From assembly GCA_032433595.1 (NCBI GenBank), contig JASWJB010000019.1, forward strand, positions 62,001 to 126,000: DNA of 64,000 nt. The letters run 5' to 3'. Origin of the DNA: Conoideocrella luteorostrata (taxonomy: Eukaryota; Ascomycota; Sordariomycetes; Hypocreales; Clavicipitaceae). A model generated the notes under the pieces. The model was not told the DNA's origin and did not search any database. It saw only the letters and a list, made by a program, of their open reading frames with translations. The position numbers and the translations under genes were made by a program. Below are positions 37,101-50,200 of this stretch, one piece after another (within the stretch, counting starts at the first letter, position 1; each line of letters begins with the position of its first letter).

Positions 37101-39718
37101 CAAGTCCGTAGATTGCCGACAAGGTTTTACTTCCCAGAAGAGGAAAGGAGGAGAGTGGGGGAGGGGGGGGGTTTAGTAACCTCGAACTAGGGACGGGATT
37201 TGGGGTTGGAAGCAATTTAGAGGCATGACGATGCTGCTAATTGCATGCAGGAGTCATAATACTTGGAGTAAGGGAGTACTAAGAGATTTTAGATTAGATC
37301 GCGTCATGGGGAGGCATATCAGCGCTTTTTTGTTTCGCGAAGTTCACATGCGCGGGCTCTCGCCTTGATGGCGGGGATGTGGCAATCATGCGAACCCTCA
37401 CTGTCCCTCATTGTCTTGCCGCTGCGTATAACTCCAAGTTGCTCCAATCCTCGTTGTTGATCGAAATCACGACTCGCACGCGCGCATGCACGCATGAAAT
37501 CCAGATGACTTCCTTGCTTGCTTACTCACTTAGAGCCCACGCCGCAAGTCGGTGATTTTTCCTTCAGCCTGTCCTGTCTTGTCTTGCCTTGTCTGTCGTC
37601 AATGTCATGTGCCCACCCCCATCCATACCTACAGCCCCCCCTCCCCATGCCCGCCCTAGCTCCCGTCTTCCGTCCAGGTTGCCAGACAATTAACTAACAA
37701 CCTTGACTAGTTACTAGTAGTTACTTAAGTGCTAACTGCTTGCTATATTGACCACGTCCCTTTCGCGTATAGCATCGTTACACAACATCCCACTACCTGC
37801 TAGTGTGCCTCGTGGTTATGAACCAGCATGCGGAACTCGGCTTTCCATCTAGTTATATGCATAACTGCTCCGGCACTACCATGTTCAAAGTGCCAAGCTA
37901 GCTAACTAGTTATTCCTTGTCCGTCCATCAACCAACCAACAGTGCGCCGTGCCGCGACGACCGGCGGAGGCTCGTCCGAAATGTCGGGATATTGGACATT
38001 CGCCCACCGACTCACACACTCTTCATGCGATGCTCTGTTAACTGACTGATGTCCCTCCCGTCTGACACCGGGAGACGAGATCATGCGGCCTCTGGGAAGG
38101 TGGAGGGAAGAAAGGGAGGCAAGCACATCATGCACAGGCTGCCCGTATTCTCCTTGGGCTAATTACTTATCGAATTGGGTTGGGTTGCAAGCGGGGGATG
38201 AGCGTATGGCATGACATTGTATTTGTCCGATGGCTGAGTCCTCCTGGCCCCCTCTGGCGTCACCACCAATGATCGCCACAGGCCTGTCTCGCCCCTCCAT
38301 CGATATATTGTATAATTATGTAGTTGTTATGTCTTTCTTTTTTCAACAATTGTTACTCAAACCATTATGTTTTGTGAGACTCTCTGGCCGACCACTCATC
38401 TCCCCCTTCTGCTTTACCCCTCTCTTCCCACCCTACTCGAGGACTACTTTTGTGCGGACTATCGTAGCCAATGGGTTGGGTTTCCTGTGTAACCACTCAC
38501 ACATCGACAACATCCCCCAAGTCATAATACTGACAGTGTAGATTCAACCCGTTGCCGTAAGCCTGCCCCATTAATTAGCATTCTGAAAATGCCATCGTCA
38601 CCCAGAACACCTACAATATCACACCAGATATAGGTGAACTATAGTTATTCCTCATGCTTGTTCGTTGACTAACTATGCCGATCTAAAAGTCGGTCGTATA
38701 TACTGGAACACAATCTTATGACTCGACTTTCAATGCCAGGGTCTGTAGGAAACTCATGTGTCTGCAAACGTATATTTGGATGCTATCCTCTATAAGAGCA
38801 TGGCATGTTCCTCGCTTCCTTGTGCTTTCAGCCTCCATGCTGTCCCGCTGCGGCAAATAACGTCATACTCGGTCTAAAAGCCGGATTTGGCTCTGGCACC
38901 GTTCCTATCGATTGAAGACATTCAGACTCTGCGTATCGTCTGATACGTTTGTCCCTCTCATTAGCCTTGCGGCAGAAGTGACATCCTCGTAATAAAACCG
39001 AGGAAAAATAAAACAGAAACTGTTCTAGACAATATTCCATGTTCCTCTTCCTTCATCTGTCGCCCCGACTTGTATAAAGTGCGTGCATTGTTTTCCGTTG
39101 CTCTACTTCCGAATGCGCCAGATGAGCAATCAGCCAACAATCGAATTCAAGCGACCTCACCGCTTCCCGTACACCACATACCATGCACCATAAAGCAATG
39201 CGATGCACGGCCCCCCAAAGAAAAGGATAAAGCAAAAAGACAAAACAACTCAGGAGCATCGTTTAATAGAAATGGGCGATGTCGAATATGAAGCTGGAGG
39301 GAATACTATCAAGAACCAACAGACAAAATCAGACGTGCGTGTCCAAAGACGAAAAATAATAGTAGCAGTAAGAAAAATCAATAGCATCATTAATAAATCA
39401 GCATACAACAGAAGAGTGTCCTCTTGGGGGTATGACCTGCTGACCCATCCGTCCTCTTTTCATGCCACTCCCAAAAGGCGTAAACGCCAAAAACCACTTC
39501 GCCGCCATATCGTCAAGGCTGCAGCTCTTTCAACCGACACCGCCGGATGCTGGGGAGTTTTGGACAGCTCGGATAACTTGAAGGAGATTTGTTGCATTCG
39601 TACAATTAGATCCATTAGTATACAGCCATAATCCCATCCTGTTGATTATCTGGGAGTACATCTTTTGACCGAGGAATCACCGGGTACCTCGACCAACCGT
39701 CTTGGTAGAAGAACCTCC
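34112..39718. other. Gene-poor stretch upstream of the element, downstream of Con7
   Basis: No protein gene is supported over 5.6 kb. Nonamer copies are at 34671-34679 and 34907-34915. An uninterrupted run of 18 C lies at 36388-36405. Short frames occur throughout but none shows motifs or plausible exon joining. The end near 39700 should include the 3' UTR of the Con7-type gene. Non-coding RNA genes cannot be excluded. Confidence 0.4.
36388..36405 (+). repeat. Homopolymer, 18 C
   Basis: An uninterrupted C run on the plus strand. Length in the assembly may be unreliable, as homopolymers of this size are prone to slippage. Confidence 0.9.
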
Positions 39719-41180
39719 TTAGTGATTTGGTTGTCCACCGTTGGCTGCAAAACAAAAAGTTAGCCCCTGATTCTCTCGTGTAAACTTAACTGGGTATTAG
39801 CTCCCAGCAGGGAGTGGGAGAAGTACTTACATTGGCTGTACATGTTCTGGTTAGGCTGGCCATATGGCGAATGTGGCTGATAGTTAGAATACAAGTGGCT
39901 GTTGCCGTAGTCGGGAAGCCCTTGCTGAGGAACACCTCCAGAAGGTGGCGCCGGGTATTGAGTCGGTTGATATCCTATAGGGGGGAGCTGAACCGCACGA
40001 GAGCCTGGGTAGGTCGATGTCGGAGTTCCGTCAGGACCATGATCCGGCCCGCCGTTCTGAGCTGCGGCAGCTGCCCGATGCCGCTCTTCCTCGGCTTTGC
40101 GTTGTGCCTCTTCCTCCTTCTTCCGCTGCTTCCATTCTTTGCGAATTTCCTTGAATTCTGTATATAAATTCTTAGAATCGAAGTCATAGGCGCGTAATGG
40201 GTGTAGTTTGGCTTCTGTACATACCTTCGGGAGTTCGTTTCTGCCCATGAGATTGCATAGTCACGTGAGCATTCAAATGGTTCAACGTCCCGTAGGCTTT
40301 TTCGCAACCGTTCCATCCGCACTTATACATCCGCTCAATCTCTTCATATCGACGCCTGGGACGCTTGTGCTGCTGAGCTCCAGGGATTGGCACAAAAGAG
40401 TAGACCTATAGATTTACCATCTCATGTTAGCGCTCTTGAACCATCAAAATGTACGTGACAAGTTGCCACATCTGTATAAATGTGCTGCGAACGAATCTTG
40501 ACATAGAAGTGGGGCTGAGGTTTATAGCACTCATGCCTACCAAAATGGTGGGAAAACGCGTGGGGACAGGAATTCTATGAAGCTCTTACCTGGCTCGGTC
40601 TCTGCTGAGGCGGCGCAGAGGCAGGGGACTGTGCATAAACATTGGGATGGCCTGCCGTCAGAGGGGACGCGCCGTGTTGACCATATCCTGTCCAGTCCGG
40701 GCGTGGTTGGGCGTACATGCCGCTGTTAGGATGCGAGTAACTGTGTGACATGTCTGGATTCGGCGCATACGGTGACGCCTGCGGTGGCGGATAAGGGTAG
40801 GTAGGGCTAGGTGCCGCAATGGACGGGTCTATAGGTACTCCGTTGTCAGAATGAACCGCTTGATGGTTTCGCCCATCCTGCGGGGAGAATGACGGACTGT
40901 TCTGTTGTTGCGCCATACCTCCGCTGCTGGGACTGCTCGCAGGATGGTATGAACGCTGAATATGCTCCGGAAAAGTTCCTGATCGCGCGGATTGGGGATA
41001 CACGCTGTACTCGGAGGTAGGAGTCGCCGAGGTCGGGTAACTGACTTCTTGCTTGACAGAATAATGCGCTGCAGATGCGTGATCTGCGATCGAGCCTTCG
41101 GAATGGTTGTCGCCGCCGTAGTTGCTAGGATATGGCGAGGGCAAACCTGACTGCGAATACTCAGGAGCACTTCGGTCCAT
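39719..41180 (-). CDS. con7: C2H2 transcription factor, Con7 type
   Basis: Con7 proteins are nuclear regulators of conidium morphology, cell-wall genes and infection structures in sordariomycetes. Exons in coding order are 40590-41180, 40225-40405, 39831-40157 and 39719-39744; phases agree and give 374 residues. The first 197 residues are a Ser/Pro/Tyr-rich low-complexity region. The single zinc finger is Cys226-x4-Cys231-x12-His244-x5-His250 within RMYKCGWNGCEKAYGTLNHL, preceded by the basic RPRRRYEEIE. It is followed by EFKEIRKEWKQRKKEEEAQR, a charged helix likely to form a coiled coil, then a Pro/Gln/Tyr-rich tail with QLPPIGYQP and YSNYQPHSPYGQPNQNMYSQ. The last exon is very short (NGGQPNH) and its frame choice is the least certain part. 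It stands isolated between two long gene-poor regions. Confidence 0.93.
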
Positions 41181-42000
41181 AGAGCTGGGGGCGGATGCGG
41201 TTTGCCTAGGTTTCTTGCCTAGACAACGTGAATTGATCGTCGCAGGAAGGCGATGGGGTTATGAACTCAAAGCTTGACTGTTGCTTGTTCTGTGCTGAGG
41301 AGGATGTGATTCTTTTGACTGTCTCAACGCCGACGGCGGGCGGCGGCTGCGGCGGCGCGGCGTATGCAATAGCTCGAAGGACTTGTTCAGTTTAGGCCCC
41401 AAAGCCGGCGTCCCTCACAATTGACCGTTCCGTGAAAGTAATAGGCAAGTAGTCAAATGAGGAATTGGACCCAGCGAGGAGACTCCTGAAAGGTATATTG
41501 CCAACGGCGAGCTTAGAAATATGTTTGCTTAGCGAACCAAGATTCCCAAGCAACCAACAAGGTGATGATGATCTTGGGATAGACGCGGTAGTGTTGGTGC
41601 TAGTGGAGGCGCCAGGACGAGCGGCCAAATGCAGGTTTATGTTCCCAAAGGCTCGATGACACTAAGAACTAAACCAAGCCTTGGGATGCGGATCTCTCTG
41701 CTGGAGATGGGGCCCAAATATGTTTGCGCTCGCCCACGATTAGAGGTAAAAGTCGAGGGACTAAGAAGGCCTCTTCGACTAGATTGCGGAGCACGACACT
41801 AATATAGTGCAGTATCGATTGTGGGCTCTGCCGAGCGCCCAATTCTAACTGAGCTTAGCGTCTGACTCAAGATGGGACTTGCTGGGACTTGCTGGGACTT
41901 GCTGGGGACTTTGCTGGGACCGTAAGAGTGGAGAAAAAATGGCGTCGATGTGTGGGGGGAGGGGTGTGAATTCCAAAGGGCGTACGCAATACTAGTATGT
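41181..42000 (-). promoter_or_regulatory. Probable promoter and leader of the Con7-type gene
   Basis: Positions immediately upstream of the Con7 start contain a GC-rich GGCGG/CGGCG stretch (about 41335-41362) and short upstream frames, including one at 41392-41628 on the same strand that could act as an upstream open reading frame. A 10-bp tandem repeat, GCTGGGACTT, is present in about four copies at 41873-41921. No factor site is identified. Confidence 0.4.
41873..41921 (+). repeat. Tandem repeat, GCTGGGACTT units
   Basis: About four copies of a 10-bp unit, the last with a one-base expansion, lie upstream of the Con7-type gene on its template side. Confidence 0.8.
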
Positions 42001-43944
42001 CTCTCGATGAGTGAACTCTGGCTGGCTTCATGAGCAGAGTCAGGCAATGAGGAAATACGGACCGAGATGCACCACGAGCAATCCTGAGAGCCGATTGCAG
42101 TTGGAGGTGGGGGCCCTAGTTCAGCAGCCTCCGGTGTACGGCGTATTGTGCGGCGTATTTGCCAGTTCAAAGGTTACGTGACCGGCAAGAACGAAGGATG
42201 AAAAGGTTTTGCGGTGTTCTCAGCGATGCGGGACCAGAAGAATTTTTAACCCGCCTCTGGGCGAACAAAAAATGATGGATGGATGGAGTAACAAATAAGA
42301 CGAACTCCGCAGTTGCGCGTGGCCCTGAGCACAATGCCTGACAACGCGGTGAATGGTGGGCCCAAGGAGCGGCGAATAAGTTGTTCGACACGATATAGCT
42401 GTGCTATCGTCAGCCCGCGCGCGGTCCGCCTGCGAGGCGATTGAAGAAATTTATGGGACGTGGGGTTTGTGGTGACGGTATGTAGTAATGCTGCTGATGA
42501 GCGGCCGGGCTGCACCGGAGTGCGTGATGCTGGCAACGATGACCTAGTCGTCAAAAACGTTGAGCGCCGTGCCCTAACGCGACAGGCGCATCAGATCAAA
42601 CCGACGAGAAAAACAACTCGACAACCAGGATGGGGTAGAGACAGTGCAGGCAGGCAAGCCCCAAAAACATTGCTGGCCCCAAGGGACAAACATACATCAG
42701 GGCAGGCAGGTAACGTGACGACATGCATGCCAGAAGAAGTAGGCAGGGCAGGCAGGTAACCAAGCAGGCAGGGTACACAGCAATGCGCGAGCAGGGGGCA
42801 GCTACAACAGGAGGGCAGAGGCATCTGGGCTCCAACAGGGAAGCGAGAAAGGTCAGTACCTCAGTGAGTCTCCTAGAGTTTTGCCAGTACTACCCCGTCC
42901 CTGTTTCTGACCTTTCTCCATTCCCATACAACGAGCGTAAGCTCGATACTATCCAAGTAAATGTGCTCAGTGATGTGATGGAATCCAACAGCAAACACCG
43001 TGTTTATAGGAATACAACGTGCTGTCTCTGTATCGTGTATTGCACCCAGTACAGAGTGTTACTCGATGCAATAAGACAATACAGCCATCACAGGTATGGA
43101 CAAGGAGGGGGTGTGCAGTCTTGAAAATCGGGTTATTTCCGTCGTAGCGGGAAAAGCAAAGGGTAGCGAAAATGCAAATGGCAAAGCTGGCGATCCGGCA
43201 AAGTGAGGATCCCATCCAACAACAGAAGTTGACGCGAAGGAGGTTGGCTTACTCCATAGTTCGGACGGCGGTAGCATCGCTCTCTTCAGCAAATTTGAGT
43301 CGAGAGGCGCCATACGGAGTGTACATGTACGAAACAGAGAAATGAAATGCCATAATAAGAAAACCCTGAAAGATATGTAATACTACGGAGTAGTGCATAT
43401 GCTGAGCTGCTTATCGTGCCGCCGACTTTGTTGATCCTCTCAACAAAAGAGGCTAGGCGAAACAAGTAATATGTAATACTACACCTTGAGGAGTGACCAA
43501 TGCATTTCCAAGTAATAAAATCCAAAGGCGAAGAGGGAAAAGCAAGGAAGAGAGACAGAAGGGCAACGAGAAAATGCAGGCGGAAGAGGCCGGGGGGCAG
43601 CTCTGAAAGGAAAACTTGCGTGCTGCTCGAGGTAATCTAGACGGGGACACCGACGTGTTGATGATCGATGTCAGGCATCTCAGGAGGGAAAGCGGTCATT
43701 GCATGGAGCGTGGGGCGTCTTGGACACACTTTACACCAGTTGCCAGACTCTGGAAGCAGGTGTGGCTCGAGTGAACCAAATGGACGGAGATGCGACAGGT
43801 GCATCTGGTGCTTTGCCACTGGTGGGGTACAGAGGAGACCCTGTTCGAGTGCAGCTCGAGTGCTGGATTCTGATTCCTGGGAGAAATATGGCACCCCAGC
43901 CAAGGTGCCAGGTATGATCCAGATGGCCCAGCCCAGCTGATGCC

Positions 43945-43983
43945 AACCAACCAACCAACCCCCCCCCCCCCTTTTTTTTTTTT
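43945..43983 (+). repeat. CCAA repeat with poly-C and poly-T
   Basis: Three CCAA units pass into a C run and then a T run. It is a low-complexity tract with no other visible role. Confidence 0.85.
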
Positions 43984-46900
43984 CCTTTTCTCCTCTTCTC
44001 CCTGCCCCTTGTTAAACGTGCTTGTTGTAGTCCTCAGCCGGCTACAGCAGGGTCCGAACGAAAAATACTGTGGCGGGGGGTGGAGGGTCGTTTTTGGAGC
44101 TCGTCTGATGGTCATTTCTCGCTTTGCTCATTCGCACGACTCCGCTGCTCGCTCTCTTTACGACGACATCGGAAGAGTGGCTGTGGCGACATCCGACTCC
44201 ATGGATAATTCTTGTGCAAAACATATTCCAAGAATGACCGCCGGGAGTTTGTCATCAGTCGCGTTAATGTCGCCCGAGGTCGGGCGATCATCATCAACAA
44301 GCTCGTCACGGAGTCCTAACACTGTGGGCGAAAACATGTCCGCCAGCCTGTGGAAACGGCTTGGTCCTGTGAAAACACTCTTTGTGTCGACTGAAAACTA
44401 CTAGAGTCCGGCATGTTAACTAGGCTACCAAAGTACGGAGTACAAAATATATTCATTTCTGAGGGCAGCAGATGTAGCAGGAGGCAGAGGATCTGCTTGG
44501 TGTGCAAACTGATAACAAACACCAACTTGCCATATCACACAGACTTGGGGATTCTGGTTGCCTGCCCGTCGGAGCCGGTTCCCCCGCGACCAGGATTTTC
44601 TCGCCGCTGTCGCACCGATAACCTTGGGAAACTTGACCTCTCGGGTGGGTATGTGGTATTTCTGCGCTCCATTATTGCTTCCGAGGGATCGAGGGACTCG
44701 CGATATGTGTGAGTGGATGAGAATTGGATTACTTTACCTGGGAGTTCCATTGTAACACTCGGGATGGGCTCGTCTGACATGCACCAGTTGACATTCCATT
44801 GGAAATGGCATTGAGGTTGTTGGTGTCACAGCGCCTGTCGACACTTCAATACCATGATTTACTAGCGCCGGCGCTGATGTCCAGGGATCCGAACTGCTGT
44901 GCATATTGGGTGGGAGCTGGACTACTCCGCAGACTTGTCCTTGTTTGTTTGAAAGTTCGAAAAGAAAGTAATCATTTACCGTCACGTTGGGTCGCACATC
45001 GCGACGCTCAGGACACAATGCATCGTACAACATTGCACAGTTCAAGATACACCTGAATGAACCCTTCAGAACATTCCCAGCACTAAACGAACACCATGTC
45101 GACAGCCCCACCCATGTACGATGATATTGTATTGTAGTAGTAGTACAGCGCACACAAGGGGAGGAGGGTGTGAGGCTGACTGCCACTGCCTGCGGGTATC
45201 CTTGTCCACTAGCAGGGTCAAAGGTGTGGAGGAGACGACAGGCTACAAGTCGAAAGCAACTTCATGTGTTCCCCTTCCTTCGCTAACAGCAAATGTCGAC
45301 GTCGGAGCAGATTCCAGGAATGGTGAGCTGATTCGATCTGGCATTATTAATATTTTATTATGCGTGGCATTGTACATGTCTTGGTGGGCATGATGGCTTC
45401 GACTCCGCATATTTCTGTACAGTGTGTCCACATGTCCATGTAACTCTATTGCCAGGGCAGGGTATGACAGAGCATGTGTCTGTATGCCACCGGCCGTTAT
45501 CACGGTACGGAGTAGATCGCGGCGCCATGTCATAACAACCCTCCCTCTTTGTGTGCGGTGAAAAAAACGGCGAGGAGGTACGAAGTAGTTAGTCATAGAA
45601 TGGCGGCGGGATGCAGCATCCAAATAGGTCAGGGGGGTTGCTGGCCAGTTGTCAGCCAAACAAGCAGTGTGCATACGCATCTTCTCCCTCAGACTTTCGC
45701 AGTGATTGAAAGAAGACGCCAAACGCCAAAGGGTTACCAACGCCCATTGGCGCCATGATCGCCGCTGGCATGGCCAATTGGCACGTTTTTTTGTCTACTT
45801 TGTGTGTCCGCTGTTATTAGGGCCCGACGCGTTGGTTCAGGCGGATGCGCTAGTCTAGGTTGCACAAAGTGCCAGTGCCCTCAGGCAAAGTTGACAAGTA
45901 CCGTTCCTGGCCCAAGACTGGGCGTGTGGAGTTTTCGGCCACGGAGGAGTGTTCAAGTAGTATGTAAATGCACTGCAGAACACGTCCGTTCGACGTATTT
46001 ATCAGGTATGATCAGGTATCATCGTGTATGGGAACATGTGGATGTGGATGTGGATGCTGCGGCTGTGGTAAAAACCAATCTTCGACTGACTTACCCAGCA
46101 GCACATGATCCGAGCAGTGGAAATAGGAAATGCACAATTCCTGGGATGCTGGGGAAATACACAAATGAAGTGCTTTGCGGCCGGGGTTCGAGGTCGAGCG
46201 GGACGTGAATTGAACGCTGGGTTTACGACTGGTGCGGAGAATACTGCGCACGTGCATTCAAAGCTATCATCCAACGTAGCAGAAATAGCGGCGCCACGGC
46301 GTCAACGTGTATCGTATGGCGCCAAGCTCCGCGTCCACCCTCCCCGTTGCACAGAGTAGTATGGAGCGTACAGTACGGTACTTCAGGCAACTTACGAAGC
46401 TGAAAGTTAGCAAATTAGCGACCACTGCGACATTGAACTGGAGACAGGTACGTCTCTTTGCCCGAGACTCTTCAGACCCCTCTTCGTGTGCAAAACACAT
46501 GAGCGTCGGCAAAGCCCCATTGCTGAACAGCCACACATATATCATCTTGGGGCATTGCGCAACATCTTGAAAAGAGTCATAGTATGTAAAAAAAGGGCTT
46601 CCAAAATTTGTATATCCACTGTTTGAATAACTATTTAGTTTGGACCATTCAACTGTCCATAATAGCTTCCGCTTGCTAAGGAGTCTAGCGGCCCGAGACA
46701 AGAAGTCCTAACTAGAAGGTTCTCTGGCGGCAATACCGCTTGGACCTACTGTGTACGAGTTCTGATCAATTCAATGTTGACTTCGTCTGGTCAGCGTTGG
46801 GTTGTGGACGGACCACTTTGACCACCTCAAATGGCCGCAGAGCGCTGCAGATGTCTCTTAGTCCAGCTAACCAGGGATGCCAGGAGATCGCAGGAAGAAG

Positions 46901-47224
46901 ACAAGGTTGTGAAACTCCTGGTGGTGAAATGCTCGACCAAGTTGATATCCACCCTTGAAGTACTCTGTACACTGGAGAACTTGGCCGAAGCCATCCGTGG
47001 CACAAGACAGACCAGACCAGGATTAAACTTGACCCCATCGTTGAGCGACAATAATACCACCAGCAACTGAAGCATCGCTTGCAAGATTTTTAGGCATAAT
47101 GCGACCAGAAAGCATCGTCCCGCAAAGAGATCAATATGCGCATTCGATCAGCACTGCGTACGACATATTGCGCATAAAACATGCATTATTATAATTGGGA
47201 TTGTGAACGTCAGTTAGTATGCAT

Positions 47225-47298
47225 GCGGGTGAAAAATTACACGACCCCTTGGTCCGCCCAGCCACAGTGACCGAGGGGTCGTGTAATTCTTCACCCGC
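47225..47298. repeat. Near-perfect 74-nt hairpin
   Basis: Arms 47225-47254 and 47269-47298 (starting GCGGGTGA) are complementary at 28 of 30 positions around a 14-nt loop, CGCCCAGCCACAGT. Both mismatches are transitions and would still allow G-U pairing in one of the two transcripts. The size and pairing would suit either a miniature foldback element or a small-RNA precursor. The loop shares CCCAGCCAC with the hairpin at 17715-17806. Confidence 0.8.
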
Positions 47299-50200
47299 CT
47301 GGTATGGTCTACATCCCCGTTCAAGTTGGTCGCATAAAATTAGAAAGCGATCAAATGAGACGTTGGCGGCGGTACTGGGAGCACTTTTTTCCTAGCGAAA
47401 CCAACAATCAGTGCTCGAGAAAAGATATGGTCATTTGTTATTGTTTTGACCTAACAGGTTTCGGCAATTTGCCCCCCTGTAATGCAAACTCTGGTGGGAA
47501 CAGCCTTGATTGGTCTGGCAAGGAATGTGGTTCCCCGTTAATGTTTCTTCCATGCTTTCGGCGATACGGAGTACGCAGGCCACATATTAGAGGAAGGTGC
47601 TGGGAAATTTGCCTGGGCCTCACTTCATTTTGCATTCGGTCCTGGATGTGTAGGAGGGGAAGGCTGCAGGTCAGCACAGACAGTGCTGCATTACTGTTCC
47701 CATATCGATTTTGGCTCGGATCGATCGCTGTTAAAGCCCCACCACTACCACTATCGTTGCATTAGTACAAGTAGACACTTTTTTATTATATTTTCTTTTC
47801 CCCGGCGATTTAGACCAACCAGAGTTGAGAGCTCATCGTCATTGATCAGATGAAGTGGGCGATGCCCAAGCTGCCCTATCGCCATGCTGAAATGCTGTCG
47901 GCAATTCTGTCGGCTCCCACATGTATGATGCAGCCATCTTCCACGGAGATGACTAGGTCAAATAAACTTCGTAACAAGCCAGGCAATGATTGAAACCATC
48001 ATTCGACATAGTGAGACGACGCAGTCAGTGATTCCACTTCATCTTGCTATTCTTGCAGGCACATATTAGACACTGACATGATAGTACTGGATGAGTATTC
48101 TAATCTCCCTCACAGTCTTTTTTTTTAAAAAAAAAAAAAAGGGTGGTTGGTTCTTTCTTTTTCCTTGTCCACAACTACTTGTTATGCAGCATGGCTCTCT
48201 CGGTTGAGTCTCGCTGAAGTCTACCGCCTCGCGCTAGCGCCAAAACCATCAGACCCTGTTCCCTGCGCTGATACTCCGTACATGCAACCCTCCTTTGAGA
48301 AGCCATCGTTTAGTTGTAGCGCTCTGCACTCCGTACTACACGATGCAGATCCACCTAGGTAGTTAGCGGCCGTTTGCCTGAGGCGCATTTGCGGGGAGCC
48401 AACTTTTAAGCACTTGCTATCGGTAGTCCATGATACGGATAGCGCTAGCGGGATTATTGAACATCTACTAGTAGAACCGAGTTCTCCGTACTCTGTACGG
48501 AGTACGGAGTACAGCGATAGATTATCAGAAACCACCGATTCCGAAACGGCACAACTAGCGACGCGTTATCAATAGCAGAGCAATATCGGTAGGGCATGGA
48601 CTGAAACAGAAAGGATGGAGACTAGTAGGTCCCCAGCAAGCCAACCAACTCTGTCTTAACTCTCGTTCTGGACTCACCCACTTCGATGGGCGCGTAACCA
48701 GTCAACCAGTGGTACCCGTCGAGAGAGAATTGAAAGCATGTGTCAGCACAGTCGGGTGCCATAACGCCATGTGCGGCGGCAACTACATGAGTGTGATAGC
48801 AGGTCAATGGTCTGCTTTGGACGGCTGGCAGCTTGAGCGCCTCAAGCTACATCAGCAACTGCTGCAGCCGCGATTGGTGTAGGGCCGGAGGTTGACGAGA
48901 CCATACAGCTGCTCACCGCATTGTTTGGTCCGACTCCTCATTCCCAAGGTTCATTGCTGGGCCGCAGACTGCAGCAACGCTATCTGCAACAGGATTTTGA
49001 AGGGAAATGGGCACTTCTCATAGGGTCCACGTGTTGGAGCAGCTCTGTGCCAGCTTGTGGGCTTGCAGGTTCGCAGACGTGTGCAGCCGTGCAATTGCGC
49101 GGCTTGGTGACTCTGCGTCTCTGCTGCAGCGTTGTCTGCATCGCTGCCCAGATCTGACTTGGGTGGTGGATCCTCTATGCGTGAACCCATGTCTACACAC
49201 GCACTTGCTGATTGCTTGGGCAAGTGGGTGTGGTGTCTGGTCATTAGCCTTGTACGACGATGCCACATGGGTTGACCGTCAACGGTCACACAACGTCTCA
49301 AGAAGGTTAACATAGCGGTATTGAGATCCAAAAGGCTGTTGGTCTACTCCGTAGTTAACACATGGCCAAACCCCACAACAAGGCCCAGAAACGGTTATTG
49401 ACGAGAAACATCAACATGGCCTTGTTTTGGAACTTCAGTCTAGATGCTTTCAGCCAGTGGGGGGAAGGGGGGGGGATGAAGGTAACAGCAAGGTAAGCGT
49501 AGATATATGTGATCTTTGCCCTCCGCATATGGCTCTTTGCATAGTTAATTCACACCCCTTTGAATGATGTAATCGCACTTGGCAAGCTGGCAGGCGGGGC
49601 CACCAGTTCCCAACATGTACGTATAGATAATTTTGGCCACCAAACCCGACGGCCACTGTGCTGCTATACGATCCCTGGTCCCGGTCAATCAATCTCGCAG
49701 CATATCGAGAAGGTATTGCAATGCTCGCAGCAAGGGTAGACAACAGAATACGTATGACACGCACCTTCGGTTTGACTCAATATTCGTTCTTTGACGCATT
49801 GCAGAGCTGTTCCGATTGTCAACAGTTATAGTTGCACTGCAATCTACTACAGGGCAGCGCCCGCCATTCTACTTCACCTCGGTAGCTGATGCACAGCATC
49901 GTCATTACTTCGCTATAGAACTTTAGAAGCACTTTCTAAACAAACGGATGATCGGAAAATGACATTTTTGCTAAAGTTAGAAGCCGATTGCACGTTGTGC
50001 ACATGTGGAATATGGCACTGCACAGTTAACTGCGCTGTTCCTGTCGTCTAGGCAAGTATTTCAGTATTCAAGCTTTTCAGACTCGAGAAACACAGGACAA
50101 AGAGTAGAACTAACTCATTCATCTTTGACTGTAATTTAGTTTATTTCTTGCGCGTTCTACTAGTATTTGGTTGAGTGACCACCGACATCTTATTATAATC

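Noticed and set aside
46180..46200. GGTTCGAGGTC, a near match to a tRNA B-box
   Set aside because: The last bases do not fit and no acceptor stem or A-box is present.
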